Positions 33,091 to 42,331 of a DNA stretch of 64,000 bases are shown here, one piece after another. The notes beneath the pieces were generated by a model. It was not told where the DNA came from. It worked only from the letters and a program-made list of their open reading frames with translations, and ran no database searches. A program made the position numbers and the translations under genes. This DNA comes from Enterococcus saigonensis (GTDB lineage Bacteria; Bacillota; Bacilli; Lactobacillales; Enterococcaceae), in assembly GCF_011397115.1 (NCBI RefSeq), contig NZ_AP022822.1, positions 377,001-441,000 on the forward strand, written 5' to 3'. Every line of letters begins with the position of its first letter. Positions within the stretch are counted from its first letter, which is position 1.

Positions 33091-33648
33091 ATGCTTTCCT
33101 TTTCAGATTTTGAAGAAAAAACAATTCAACGAAAAGAATTATTTCACGGTAAAATTATTGATGTCTTTTTAGATGATGTCGCGCTTCCAAACGGTGGTAC
33201 AGCCAAACGAGAATTAGTCTTTCATCCTGGTGGAGTAGGAATCATTGCTATTACACCAGAAAATAAGCTGCTATTGGTAAAGCAATTTCGAAAACCTTTG
33301 GAAAAAGTTATTTTGGAAATTCCTGCTGGAAAAATTGATCCAGGTGAAGGAAGTCATCCTGAAGTTACAGGTGCTCGTGAATTAGAAGAAGAAACAGGCT
33401 TTACTGCAAAAGAGATGAAGCATGTAGGCTCCATGTATTTGTCGCCAGGTTTTTCAAATGAAATGTTACATTTGTATCACGCGGTGGATTTAAGTGAAGT
33501 GAAAAATCCTCGTGCACAAGATGAAGATGAAGTGTTGGAATTATATGCATTAACATTAGCACAAGCTAAAGAAGCGGTGAAAACTGGACAGATTTGTGAT
33601 GCAAAAACAATGTATGCCATTACGTATTGGGAATTATTACAGAAATGA
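33091..33648 (+). CDS. nudF: ADP-ribose pyrophosphatase, Nudix family
   Basis: A 185-residue Nudix hydrolase that splits ADP-ribose to AMP and ribose 5-phosphate. The Nudix box is readable at about residues 86-113: Gly-Lys-Ile-Asp-Pro-Gly-Glu ... Ala-Arg-Glu-Leu-Glu-Glu-Glu-Thr-Gly-Phe. It has two extra residues between the first Glu and the Arg-Glu compared with the strict spacing. The following small membrane protein gene starts 9 bp after the stop. Confidence 0.93.
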   Translation: MLSFSDFEEKTIQRKELFHGKIIDVFLDDVALPNGGTAKRELVFHPGGVGIIAITPENKLLLVKQFRKPLEKVILEIPAGKIDPGEGSHPEVTGARELEEETGFTAKEMKHVGSMYLSPGFSNEMLHLYHAVDLSEVKNPRAQDEDEVLELYALTLAQAKEAVKTGQICDAKTMYAITYWELLQK

Positions 33649-33657
33649 GGAGCATAA

Positions 33658-33963
33658 GTGAGTAAAGGCCCATTAGTTACCCGTAGTGAATTGCGCCGGC
33701 AAAAAGAAAAGAATAGTAGCAAAGCAGGTTTTGATGAACCGGTGCGGGAGAAAAATACACTGAAATTACAAAAAGAATATGAACGCAAAGATGAAAAAAT
33801 TAAAAGTTTTTATCGTAAAGAGGCAAAGAAACAAAAAGAATTAACAAAAACGCGAAGTGGCGAATCGCGTAAGTCTCGCGAACTAAATAGCTTCTTAGTT
33901 GGCGCAATTATTGTAGTTTCTTTATTAATCGGAGTGGTTTTATTAGCGACCTTCTTTTTGTAA
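33658..33963 (+). CDS. Small basic protein with C-terminal membrane helix
   Basis: A 101-residue protein: a strongly charged, lysine-rich coiled-coil-like region (about 8-72) followed by one C-terminal membrane helix (about 79-101). It starts with GTG, with GAGGAG upstream, and lies in the nudF transcript ahead of mtnN. No family function is known to me; it looks like a tail-anchored membrane protein. Confidence 0.75.
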   Translation: MSKGPLVTRSELRRQKEKNSSKAGFDEPVREKNTLKLQKEYERKDEKIKSFYRKEAKKQKELTKTRSGESRKSRELNSFLVGAIIVVSLLIGVVLLATFFL

Positions 33964-34025
33964 GATTTAAAAAAGTAGGTGATTTCGATACTATATGTTT
34001 TGAGTGGTTGTGATTATTAAAAAAG

Positions 34026-34077
34026 CGTTGAAATCAGAAGGTAGGTCGTAATTACCTGATTTGGACGTTTTTTATTT
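34026..34077 (+). terminator. Terminator after the nudF operon
   Basis: AAATCAG/GGTA on the left pairs with TACC/TGATTT on the right, extended by GCGT/ACGT, ending in six T. Confidence 0.8.
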
Positions 34078-34219
34078 TTACCGTTGAAGATTTCTTTAGA
34101 AGGGGATAGACAAAAGATAATTCTCTTTTAATTCTTCTCTTAAAGTAGAAAAATGCTATTTTTTCAAGAAACTGGTACTATTAAGCAAATAAATAAAAGT
34201 AAAATCAGGAGGAATTTGT

Positions 34220-34915
34220 GTGAAAATTGGAATTATCGGCGCCATGGAAGAAGAAATTAAAATTTTGAGAAATGCCATTGATAGTCCTTTGTCATGGGAA
34301 AGAGCGGATGCTTTGTTTATCTCTGGACGTATTGGCAATCATGAAGTTATTGTCGTGCGTTCTGGAATTGGTAAAGTAGCAGCATCTATTACAACCAGTT
34401 TATTAATTCAACAATATGGGGTAAATATGGTCATTAATACTGGTTCAGCTGGTGGTATTGGCGCAGGTCTTCGTGTCGGTGATTTGGTAATTTCAGAAAA
34501 ATTAGCTTATTTTGATGTAGATGTAACAGGATTTGGCTATAAGAAAGGACAATTGCCTGGCGGTTTTCCTCTTTATTATGAAGCGAGTGCTTATTTACAA
34601 CAAGTTATGACTCAAGCAGCAGAAAAAACAGCCCATCATGTAAAAAAAGGTCTTATTGTAACTGGAGACAGCTTTATTGATAGTACAGCTAAAATTGACG
34701 CTATTTTAAATGATTTTCCCACAGCGCTAGCTTGCGAAATGGAAGGCGCTGCTATTGCTCAAACAGCTAGTCAATTTGCTATCCCATTTCTTGTGGTACG
34801 CGCAATTAGCGATACTGCAGATCATAGTGCAACCACAAGTTTTGATGAATTTATTGAAGAAGCGGGGAAACGCTCTGCCGAACTCGTTTTAGAATTTATC
34901 CGTCTTTTAAAATAA
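34220..34915 (+). CDS. mtnN: 5'-methylthioadenosine/S-adenosylhomocysteine nucleosidase
   Basis: A 231-residue Pfs/MtnN, which cleaves methylthioadenosine and S-adenosylhomocysteine in the methyl cycle and feeds AI-2 synthesis when luxS is present. The sequence opens Ile-Gly-Ile-Ile-Gly-Ala-Met-Glu-Glu-Glu, with Asn-Thr-Gly-Ser-Ala-Gly-Gly, Met-Glu-Gly-Ala-Ala-Ile-Ala and Arg-Ala-Ile-Ser-Asp (catalytic Asp). GTG start with AGGAGG eight bases upstream. Confidence 0.97.
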   Translation: MKIGIIGAMEEEIKILRNAIDSPLSWERADALFISGRIGNHEVIVVRSGIGKVAASITTSLLIQQYGVNMVINTGSAGGIGAGLRVGDLVISEKLAYFDVDVTGFGYKKGQLPGGFPLYYEASAYLQQVMTQAAEKTAHHVKKGLIVTGDSFIDSTAKIDAILNDFPTALACEMEGAAIAQTASQFAIPFLVVRAISDTADHSATTSFDEFIEEAGKRSAELVLEFIRLLK

Positions 34916-34965
34916 AAAAGTATAAAGACGGTTGGTTTAAACATTAGCTGACAGGAGGTAAATAA

Positions 34966-35514
34966 ATGAAAAAGGCATTGATTTCAATTGATTATACGAA
35001 TGATTTTGTCGCAACTACAGGAAAATTAACCACTGGCAAAGCTGGCCAAGCAATCGAACAAAAATTGGTAGAATTTACGAAGGAATTTATTGAAGCAGGA
35101 AATTATACCGTTTTTGCTATTGATGCACACGATCCTACTGATACCTATCATCCGGAAAATAAACTATTTCCGCCACATAATGTAATTGGCACGGATGGAC
35201 GTAAACTTTATGGTAGCCTAGAGACTTTATATGAAAAACATAAAGATGATCCAACCATTTATTGGTTCGATAAACGACACTATTCTGCTTTTAGTGGAAC
35301 AGATTTGGATATTCGCTTGCGGGAAAGAAGTGTGACAGATTTGTACTTAACTGGTGTTTGCACAGATATTTGTGTTTTGCATACAGCAGTAGATGCGTAT
35401 AATTTAGGTTACAATTTGCATATTGTAAAAGACGCTGTAGCAAGTTTTGATGAAATCGGACATAACTGGGCGATAGCCCACTTTCAAAATACGTTAGGTG
35501 CAGAGATTCTATAG
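34966..35514 (+). CDS. pncA: Nicotinamidase (isochorismatase-like hydrolase)
   Basis: A 182-residue cysteine hydrolase converting nicotinamide to nicotinate for NAD salvage. The triad is Asp9, Lys103 (in Phe-Asp-Lys-Arg-His-Tyr-Ser-Ala-Phe) and Cys136 (in Thr-Asp-Ile-Cys-Val). Metal ligands Asp53, His55 and a later His are in Ala-Ile-Asp-Ala-His-Asp...Tyr-His-Pro-Glu. AGGAGG ribosome site. Probably co-transcribed with mtnN (50-bp gap). Confidence 0.94.
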   Translation: MKKALISIDYTNDFVATTGKLTTGKAGQAIEQKLVEFTKEFIEAGNYTVFAIDAHDPTDTYHPENKLFPPHNVIGTDGRKLYGSLETLYEKHKDDPTIYWFDKRHYSAFSGTDLDIRLRERSVTDLYLTGVCTDICVLHTAVDAYNLGYNLHIVKDAVASFDEIGHNWAIAHFQNTLGAEIL

Positions 35515-35539
35515 GCAAAATTAAGAAAAGAGGAAAAAA

Positions 35540-35842
35540 ATGGGACTATTTGATCGGTTGAAAGATGGTTTTGACTTCGCTGACATTAGTGGAATTATTG
35601 GTGATTTACAAAAAGAAGGTAATTTAAATTTTGATAATATTTTGAGTAATGAGTTTATTAAAAATTTTACTGATTTTAATAATAAATCAGAGTTGTTAAG
35701 TAAGCTTGGTATTCGTGATTTAAGTCAACTGGGCGAAATGTTGCAAAATCCTGAAGCTAAAGGGAAAATTGATGCAATTATTAATAAAAACTCGCAATTT
35801 GGTAACATAGAAGAGTTATTAAAAAAAGCATTAAAAAGATAA
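35540..35842 (+). CDS. Conserved small cytoplasmic protein, unknown function
   Basis: A 100-residue soluble, helical protein beginning Gly-Leu-Phe-Asp-Arg-Leu-Lys-Asp-Gly-Phe. It has no membrane segment, cysteine or metal motif. It follows pncA by 25 bp, with an AAGAGGAA ribosome site, and ends at a strong terminator, so it is the last gene of the mtnN-pncA transcript. Not recognised. Confidence 0.72.
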   Translation: MGLFDRLKDGFDFADISGIIGDLQKEGNLNFDNILSNEFIKNFTDFNNKSELLSKLGIRDLSQLGEMLQNPEAKGKIDAIINKNSQFGNIEELLKKALKR

Positions 35843-35857
35843 GTGCAGGTAGTAAAA

Positions 35858-35905
35858 AACGTAGTGATCACATCGCTTATGTTAGCGGTGTGATCACTAC
35901 GTTTA
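35858..35905. terminator. Bidirectional terminator, 20-bp stem
   Basis: 35858-35877 pairs with 35884-35903 with one G-U pair around a 6-nt loop. It separates the pncA transcript from the converging alaX gene. Confidence 0.92.
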
Positions 35906-35908
35906 TTT

Positions 35909-37066
35909 TTATTGTTGTAAATAGCGTAAAAAAGTATCTTTTTGTAAATAAGGAATGTTGCCATCGCCTTTTGTGGGGGAGCCCCCGCCGCGACCTGCCA
36001 ATTCTTGATTAACAAGCCGAATTAACTGGCCAACTTGGTGTCTTGTGTCAGCTTTTTTTTGATATAAATGATAACGTAAATTATCCTCATCACTCGTGGC
36101 TGTACAAATCAATGCCTCTGGATAAATATCGGCGAGCTGAAGAGCAGCTGTTTGTAATGTTTTAGGTTCTGTGTCAGTTATCTCACTGTAAACAAAATGG
36201 GTTGAGAGTTCTTTGGCATTTGAAACTAATTCATTGACTTGGTAAAGAGCAACTTGTGTTTGATAATATTTAATTGTTTGTTCTTGCTCTTGAAATGCTA
36301 AGGCTAGCGCATCGACAGGAACCTTTGTTTGTAATGTTAATGCTGCTAGTTGTTTTTGATTTGTTTCAAATTGGTGTAATAAACGATTGCCACAAGCAAA
36401 ATGCAATGTAGTGCCTTTTTTGTGTTCTTTCACTTGAGTCAGTGCTAAAGCTTGGACTTCTGCGGTATTATTCACATGTGTTCCACCACAGCCAATGATA
36501 TCAAAGTCGGAAATTTTGATTAGACGCAGATTATCAAAGTATTTTGGTGGGGTTGTAAAAAGTGTTTCTTTGGCCAGTTCTTCTTCAGTGGGAAATAAAA
36601 TACTGATATTCTTATGTTGTCGTATAATTTCGTTACTACGCGTAATAGCTGTTTTTAGTTGCAGTGCATTTAATTGATCATCAATTTCAAAAAATGAATC
36701 TGTGACTGTTATTTGCTCTTTTGTGATTCTTACTTGAAATAAATCTTCGCAAACCCGAGCTAAGATATGTTGACCAGTATGCTGTTGCATTAAATCAAAG
36801 CGTTTATCCCAATCAATTTTAACAGAAACACTATCAGGCAATTCCTCAACTTCAATGCCAAGGTAATAACGTATTCCTTCATTTGTTTTTTGCACTTTTA
36901 AAATAGCATTGTTCTCTATCCACGCACTATCTGCAGGTTGTCCTCCACCACCGGGATAAATGATAGTTTCTTTTAAACACACGAAATTTCCTGTTTCATC
37001 TTTCCCACGTTTTGTAATTGTCGTTTCAATTTCAGTTAAGTAGCTATCTAATGCGTATTTCTCCAA
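35909..37066 (-). CDS. Alanyl-tRNA editing protein AlaX (long form with DHHA1-like domain)
   Basis: A 385-residue stand-alone editing protein related to the editing part of AlaRS, which clears Ser-tRNA(Ala) or Gly-tRNA(Ala). Zinc and active-site motifs are His-Thr-Gly-Gln-His (HxxxH) and Cys-Gly-Gly-Thr-His. The C-terminal part resembles the AlaRS DHHA1 domain, ending Ala-Gly-Arg-Gly-Gly-Gly-Ser-Pro. It starts with TTG (37066), with AGAGGTGA just upstream; no ATG gives the conserved N-terminus. Confidence 0.9.
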   Translation of the reverse strand: MEKYALDSYLTEIETTITKRGKDETGNFVCLKETIIYPGGGGQPADSAWIENNAILKVQKTNEGIRYYLGIEVEELPDSVSVKIDWDKRFDLMQQHTGQHILARVCEDLFQVRITKEQITVTDSFFEIDDQLNALQLKTAITRSNEIIRQHKNISILFPTEEELAKETLFTTPPKYFDNLRLIKISDFDIIGCGGTHVNNTAEVQALALTQVKEHKKGTTLHFACGNRLLHQFETNQKQLAALTLQTKVPVDALALAFQEQEQTIKYYQTQVALYQVNELVSNAKELSTHFVYSEITDTEPKTLQTAALQLADIYPEALICTATSDEDNLRYHLYQKKADTRHQVGQLIRLVNQELAGRGGGSPTKGDGNIPYLQKDTFLRYLQQ

Positions 37067-37095
37067 GACTAATCACCTCTTTTAAATTGTTAAAA

Positions 37096-37142
37096 AGAGC
37101 AATAAGTAAACCGTATTAGCATATACGATAGCTTACTGCTCT
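37096..37142 (-). terminator. pepO terminator
   Basis: An imperfect stem with AGAGC and TAAG arms and a CGTAT core. On the minus strand it ends in TTTTT. Confidence 0.8.
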
Positions 37143-37152
37143 AATATTTTAA

Positions 37153-39057
37153 TTACCAGATATGCACACGATTTTCTGGTGCTTTATACATACCATCGCC
37201 TGCTTTAATTCCGTAAGTTTCAAAGAACTCAGGAATATTTTGCAACTGAATATTTGCCCGCAATTTAGCTGGAGCATGAACATCTATGGCTAGTAGCAAT
37301 TGTTGGTATTGTTCTCGTGCTTTTGTACGCCAAATTTTTGCCCAATTGGTGAAGAAATCTTCCAAAGAAACATCGTCTTCTTTTTTAGCAGCAGCTAAAG
37401 CACAACTAACTCCTCCGGCATCGGCGATATTTTCGGAGACAGTTAAGGTTCCGTTAACTTTGCCCCCGGCAAATTCAATACCGTCAAATTCTGCAATCAT
37501 TTTCGAAGATAATTTTTCAAAATGATTTAAATCTGCTGCACTCCACCAATTATTCATGTTGCCGTATTCGTCAAATTTTGCTCCATTATTATCAAAAGCA
37601 TGGGAAATTTCATGTGCAATAACGGCCCCAATTCCGCCATAGTTAGCACTAGTAGATTGCTCTAAACTATAAAATGGTGCCTGTAAAATTGCAGCGGGAA
37701 AAACGATAATGTTTTTGAAAGGATGGTAGTATGCATTTACAGTAGCCGCACTCATTTCCCATTCATTTCGATCGGCACTTTTCCCATAGCGACTAAAGTT
37801 ATCCTCTCTAACAATTCGACTAAATTTGCGGCTGTTTGCGACTAAAGTCCCCCCGTCAGCTTTTGAGATGGTATCAAATTTATTATAAAAAGCAGGAATA
37901 GTTTCAGGATAGCCAACTTGGATACCCAATTTGTTTAATTTTGTGATGGCTTTGGTGCGGGTTTCTTTTGATAACCAGTCATTTTTTTCCAAACGGTCTT
38001 GATAAATGCCAATCATTGTTTGAACCATGTGTTCAACATCTTGTTTTGCTTTTTCACCGAAATATTTAGTGCCGTAAAAGCGTCCGACTACTTGACTAAA
38101 ACGACCATTTGCTAAATAAAAAGCAGCTTTTTCTTGCGGCATAGCACTAGGCGCACCAGAAAGTTGTCTAGAATAAGTACTACCTAATTGACGCAATTTT
38201 TCACTTAACAAATTGGTGTAACCTAAAGCTGTTTGAATATAAAGCCAATTTTGTAACAAAGTAAAGTTGTCCTCTGTTAGAAGATTATTTAAGGCATCAA
38301 AATAATCGGGTTCTGTGACAATAATTGTTTCAGGCGTTGCATTAACCAGATTTTCTACTAAATCTTTTAAATCCAAAACAGGTGCATAAGCGCAAAATTC
38401 AGTGAAGCTACGAGGATTATAGTTTTTACTATAGTCAGCGTTTTCTTCTGAACTTCGCACAAAAGGAACGATTAGGCGGTCAAAAGCCAAAGCATCTTGT
38501 GTAATTTTTTTTGCTTCTTTTTGATCATGGCCCATTTCTTCTAACACCGCGATTGTCATATTAGCAAATACTTCTAATAATTCTGATCCTTGTGGATGTT
38601 CTTTTTCATAGTAAGTTTTATCAGGCAAAATAGTGTCAGCCGGATAGGCAAACAAAACATTTTGTTGTGTATTTTTCATATCTTGATCAACTGTTAAAGT
38701 AAAAGGCAGAGGAAAGCCGTCTAAAACCCAATCAACTAACTGTTGATTCAAATCTTCGTAGTCCTTTAAATCACGAATTTTAGCTAACAATGGTTGGATC
38801 GGCTCAGCTCCTAGTTTATTTCTCAAATCATAATCTTTAGCTAATTCATAATATGCAATAGCGTCAGTCATTTTTCCTTGTGGGATTTTGCTTTTATCTG
38901 CGAGCATATCTTTAAATTCTGTCATCAAGAGTTGATCGATGCCGTCGACTAAATCTTGGAACCCTCCTGTTGCCGGTTTGTCAGCGGGAATGACAGCTGA
39001 TTTCATCCAATCGCCATTGACATATTCGTAAAAATCATCTTTTAATAAGTTGTTCAT
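37153..39057 (-). CDS. pepO: M13-family endopeptidase PepO
   Basis: A 634-residue neprilysin-like zinc peptidase. The zinc motif His-Glu-Ile-Ser-His is followed by Ala-Phe-Asp-Asn, with the third ligand in Glu-Asn-Ile-Ala-Asp-Ala-Gly and the substrate-binding Asn-Ala-Tyr-Tyr upstream. No signal peptide is present, so it is cytoplasmic by classical criteria, like lactococcal PepO; streptococcal homologues can also be surface-exposed. It degrades oligopeptides. I use the ATG at 39057 with AGGAGG ten bases upstream; a longer frame from 39096 is rejected. Confidence 0.95.
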   Translation of the reverse strand: MNNLLKDDFYEYVNGDWMKSAVIPADKPATGGFQDLVDGIDQLLMTEFKDMLADKSKIPQGKMTDAIAYYELAKDYDLRNKLGAEPIQPLLAKIRDLKDYEDLNQQLVDWVLDGFPLPFTLTVDQDMKNTQQNVLFAYPADTILPDKTYYEKEHPQGSELLEVFANMTIAVLEEMGHDQKEAKKITQDALAFDRLIVPFVRSSEENADYSKNYNPRSFTEFCAYAPVLDLKDLVENLVNATPETIIVTEPDYFDALNNLLTEDNFTLLQNWLYIQTALGYTNLLSEKLRQLGSTYSRQLSGAPSAMPQEKAAFYLANGRFSQVVGRFYGTKYFGEKAKQDVEHMVQTMIGIYQDRLEKNDWLSKETRTKAITKLNKLGIQVGYPETIPAFYNKFDTISKADGGTLVANSRKFSRIVREDNFSRYGKSADRNEWEMSAATVNAYYHPFKNIIVFPAAILQAPFYSLEQSTSANYGGIGAVIAHEISHAFDNNGAKFDEYGNMNNWWSAADLNHFEKLSSKMIAEFDGIEFAGGKVNGTLTVSENIADAGGVSCALAAAKKEDDVSLEDFFTNWAKIWRTKAREQYQQLLLAIDVHAPAKLRANIQLQNIPEFFETYGIKAGDGMYKAPENRVHIW

Positions 39058-39261
39058 AAGGCTACATCCTCCTGTTATTAGTGTCTCCATCATCAAATCA
39101 TTAAGATGATTGATGAGACATTTTTATCCGCTTTTTTCATATCATATCTATTATGATATATAGGAAGATTTTTCACAAAGAAAACGTTCAGAATTTTTTG
39201 ACGGTAATGGAAAATCTCCTTGTTATAACCTCCTGTGCTATACTAAAAATGAGGTGATAAG

Positions 39262-39804
39262 ATGATAACTGAAAATGAATGGCTGGGTATTGCAGAAGAA
39301 AGATTTTCTCCTTATCGTAATATAATTACCAAATCAGGTTATTTGTGTGGTACAAGTGCAGCAACAACTTTTTTGTGCTATTATCAGGATTATTTTTCAA
39401 ACACAATTGTGCCAGAACATATCCGCAAACCAGGTAGTCAAGAGACGAAAGCTTTGCAAGATTTATTACGCGTAATCATTCAACCATTTGATTTTCCGAC
39501 GATTTCGCTACAAGTTTCTCATGGACTTTCTCGCTATTTTCGTCTATTTCAACTACCATTTCGAGCACGACAAACGCCTGTTGGCGGCATCCAACGCGTA
39601 AAAAAAAGACTAGCGCAAGGGAAACCTGTGATTGTTGGTTTGATGAAGCTAAGGGGAAGTACTTATGGCAATCACTGGGTAGTAGCTTACGCTTATAAAA
39701 AAGATGAAACCGGAAAAGAATGGATTAAAATTCATGATAATTGGGGAAATTATCGTAAAGTTGTACCCGCTAGCTGGATAAATGCCACCGTTTCTTTGCC
39801 CTAA
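39262..39804 (+). CDS. C39-like cysteine peptidase family protein
   Basis: A 180-residue protein with a papain-like layout: Cys29 in Gly-Tyr-Leu-Cys-Gly-Thr-Ser-Ala-Ala, His138 in Tyr-Gly-Asn-His-Trp-Val-Val-Ala, and Asp159-Asn160 in Ile-His-Asp-Asn-Trp-Gly. This is the pattern of the peptidase C39-like family. There is no signal peptide or membrane helix and no bacteriocin transporter nearby, so it is not a classical bacteriocin-processing protease. Substrate unknown. GAGGTG ribosome site. Confidence 0.78.
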   Translation: MITENEWLGIAEERFSPYRNIITKSGYLCGTSAATTFLCYYQDYFSNTIVPEHIRKPGSQETKALQDLLRVIIQPFDFPTISLQVSHGLSRYFRLFQLPFRARQTPVGGIQRVKKRLAQGKPVIVGLMKLRGSTYGNHWVVAYAYKKDETGKEWIKIHDNWGNYRKVVPASWINATVSLP

Positions 39805-39927
39805 CTAGGAAGGAAGAGGTGAAACTGGCTGTTACGGTTCAAAAAAGTACAAAAAGATGTTAGAATGAAAAAGAATTTTTCAAAATAAGACGACTTTAAA
39901 GAATTGCCAATAACTAAGGAGGCTATC

Positions 39928-40899
39928 ATGGAGGAACAATACCAAGATCAATCGTTGAAAATTTTTAGCTTGAATGGAAATGAGCCACTAGCAGAAAAAA
40001 TTGCTGCTGTTTTTGGCACAACGTTAGGGCAATGTGCGATTAAACAATTTAGCGACGGTGAAATTTCAATTAGTATTGAAGAAAGTGTGCGAGGAGCTCA
40101 CGTGTATCTGATTCAAGCCACGAATCAACCTGTTAATGATTATTATATGGAATTGTTGATTATGATCGATGCAATGAAACGAGCAAGTGCTAAGACGATT
40201 AATGTTGTCTTGCCTTATTATGGCTATGCGCGTCAAGATAGAACAGCTAGACCTCATGAACCAATTACTGCTAAACTTGTGGCAAATATGTTGCAAGAAG
40301 CAGGTGCTACCCGAATTCTAACGTTGGATTTACATACAGTCCAAGTACAAGGTTTCTTTGATATTCCGGTGGATAATTTATTTACAATGCCACTATTTGC
40401 CAAATATTATCGTGAAAAGAAGATGTTTGGTGATGATTTTGTTGTGGTTTCACCTAAAAATTCCGGAGTTAATAGAACACGTAGTTTGGCAGAATATTTA
40501 AATACGACATTGGCAATTGTTGATCAAGAAGAAAGCGATGAAAATGGTGGTTACGTAATCGGCGACGTGCAGGGCAAAACGTGTATCATGGTCGATGATA
40601 TTTTAAATACTGGTAATACGTTTAAAGTTGCAGCCCGTTTATTAAAAGAAGCCGGTGCCAAAGAAGTTTATGCTTGTGCATCGCATGCTTTGTTATCGCC
40701 ACCGGCAAAAGAAAACTTGGAAAGTGCTGATATCACTGATATTTGTGTAACAGATTCGTGTTTAACTGATGAAAGCCGTCATCCTAATAATTTGACCTAT
40801 ATTACTTGTGGTGAATTAATGGGAGAAGCTGTCAAACGAATTCATGAGAATACACCGATGAGCCCATTATTCCGATTGGAAGAAAAAGATTTTGCTTAA
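39928..40899 (+). CDS. prs2: Ribose-phosphate pyrophosphokinase, divergent second-type (Prs2)
   Basis: A 323-residue PRPP synthetase family member. Conserved blocks: Phe-Ser-Asp-Gly-Glu, Arg-Gln-Asp-Arg, Asp-Leu-His-Thr-Val-Gln-Val-Gln-Gly-Phe-Phe and the ribose-phosphate loop Val-Asp-Asp-Ile-Leu-Asn-Thr-Gly-Asn-Thr. Several differ from canonical Prs: the loop usually reads Asp-Asp-x-Ile-Asp-Thr-x-Gly-Thr, the Arg-Gln-Asp-Arg-Lys-Ala-Arg is Arg-Gln-Asp-Arg-Thr-Ala-Arg, and the catalytic flexible loop begins Ser-Pro-Lys-Asn-Ser-Gly-Val. Lactobacillales often carry such a second prs. Whether it makes PRPP is uncertain. ATG 39928 has AGGAGG upstream. Confidence 0.88.
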   Translation: MEEQYQDQSLKIFSLNGNEPLAEKIAAVFGTTLGQCAIKQFSDGEISISIEESVRGAHVYLIQATNQPVNDYYMELLIMIDAMKRASAKTINVVLPYYGYARQDRTARPHEPITAKLVANMLQEAGATRILTLDLHTVQVQGFFDIPVDNLFTMPLFAKYYREKKMFGDDFVVVSPKNSGVNRTRSLAEYLNTTLAIVDQEESDENGGYVIGDVQGKTCIMVDDILNTGNTFKVAARLLKEAGAKEVYACASHALLSPPAKENLESADITDICVTDSCLTDESRHPNNLTYITCGELMGEAVKRIHENTPMSPLFRLEEKDFA

Positions 40900-40914
40900 T
40901 AGCATAAGTATTTT

Positions 40915-40944
40915 GACTGTATCAAATCATGATACAGTCTTTTT
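40915..40944 (+). terminator. prs2 terminator
   Basis: GACTGTATCA (40915-40924) pairs with TGATACAGTC (40930-40939), followed by TTTTT. Confidence 0.93.
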
Positions 40945-41035
40945 ATTTATGCAAAACTCAAAAATGGTAATCAATTAATAAATGCCTATTTTTATGCTAG
41001 AATGACCCTAGTACAGACAAGAAAAGGTGAAGAAA

Positions 41036-42169
41036 GTGAAAGAAATTTATTTGGATCATGCAGCGACAACGCCGATACACCCAGAAGTAATACAAGCAAT
41101 GACAGAAGCAATGCCGATATTTGGAAATCCTTCTAGTGTTCACAGCTTTGGGAGAAAAGCCCACGAAAAATTAGAAACTAGCCGTCAAATAATTGCTAAA
41201 AGTTTAGGTGTCAAAGCCCATGAAATTATTTTTAACAGCGGAGGAACAGAAGGGGATAATACCGCAATTATTGCCACTGCTTTAGCAAGACAGAAAAACG
41301 GTCGTCACTTGATTACCACTGCAATTGAACATCCTGCTGTTTTAGAATCGATGCATTATTTGGAAACGCTAGGATTTGAAGTTACCTATTTACCTGTTGA
41401 CGAAAGTGGACAATTAGCACTTGAAACACTAAAAAATGCGTTGCGTTCAGATACAATCTTAGTTTCAGTGATGGCAGCAAATAATGAAACTGGTAATTTG
41501 CTACCTATTAAAGAGATAGGTGAACTGTTAAAAGATCACCCAGCAGTCTTTCATACAGATGCGGTGCAGGCTTTTGGCAAAATTGCTTTAAATCCTTATG
41601 AGAATAATATTGATTTATTTAGCATTTCGGCTCATAAAATTAACGGGCCTAAAGGTGTAGGGTTTTTATTTAAAAAAGACGGTGTAAATTTATCCAGCTA
41701 CCTTCACGGTGGAGAACAAGAAGAAAAACGTCGTGCTGGTACAGAAAATTTAATGGGAATTATAGGTATGGCAAAAGCCGTCGAAATTTTAACACCGGAT
41801 AAACAATTAGAAAATACACTTCATTACAAAAAATTAGCGGCTTTATTATTAACTAAACTAGATGAAGCCCAAATTGCGTATCGTATCAATGGTGATCGGA
41901 ATCATAAATTACCTCATGTTTTAAACTTACAATTGAATAATGTTGATAATAATTTACTGTTAATGAAATTAGACTTACAAGGGCAAGCAATTTCAACGGG
42001 GTCTGCTTGTACAGCAGGTAATATAGAACCTTCTCATGTTTTAACCGCTATGTACGGCAAAGATAGTGATGCAATTCATGAATCAATTCGTGTAAGTTTT
42101 GGTTTTGGGAATACAGAAGAAGATGTTACTTATTTTGCTGAAAAATTAATTGCTGCCTGTCAAAAATAA
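41036..42169 (+). CDS. Cysteine desulfurase (IscS/NifS-like)
   Basis: A 377-residue PLP enzyme that takes sulfur from cysteine. It begins Ile-Tyr-Leu-Asp-His-Ala-Ala-Thr-Thr-Pro, has the PLP-lysine motif Ser-Ala-His-Lys-Ile-Asn-Gly-Pro-Lys-Gly and the persulfide Cys325 in Thr-Gly-Ser-Ala-Cys-Thr-Ala-Gly. This form is usually dedicated to tRNA thiolation with mnmA. mnmA is not directly next door here but lies 7 kb downstream on the same strand, with DUF1831 in between, as in related genomes before insertion of other genes. GTG 41036 is chosen for AAAGGTG spacing. Confidence 0.93.
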   Translation: MKEIYLDHAATTPIHPEVIQAMTEAMPIFGNPSSVHSFGRKAHEKLETSRQIIAKSLGVKAHEIIFNSGGTEGDNTAIIATALARQKNGRHLITTAIEHPAVLESMHYLETLGFEVTYLPVDESGQLALETLKNALRSDTILVSVMAANNETGNLLPIKEIGELLKDHPAVFHTDAVQAFGKIALNPYENNIDLFSISAHKINGPKGVGFLFKKDGVNLSSYLHGGEQEEKRRAGTENLMGIIGMAKAVEILTPDKQLENTLHYKKLAALLLTKLDEAQIAYRINGDRNHKLPHVLNLQLNNVDNNLLLMKLDLQGQAISTGSACTAGNIEPSHVLTAMYGKDSDAIHESIRVSFGFGNTEEDVTYFAEKLIAACQK

Positions 42170-42331
42170 GTAAGGAGCAGTAGTCAAACAATCAGAAAAC
42201 TTTTATAATTAAAAAGAAAGTGAATTTGAGTTTGTAATAAAAGATAACAGTGAAAAAATGGTCGTGTTGTGAACAAGTTATGCACTGGGAAAACTTTTAT
42301 TAAGCGCAAACAAGAAATAGAGGTGGAGTAG

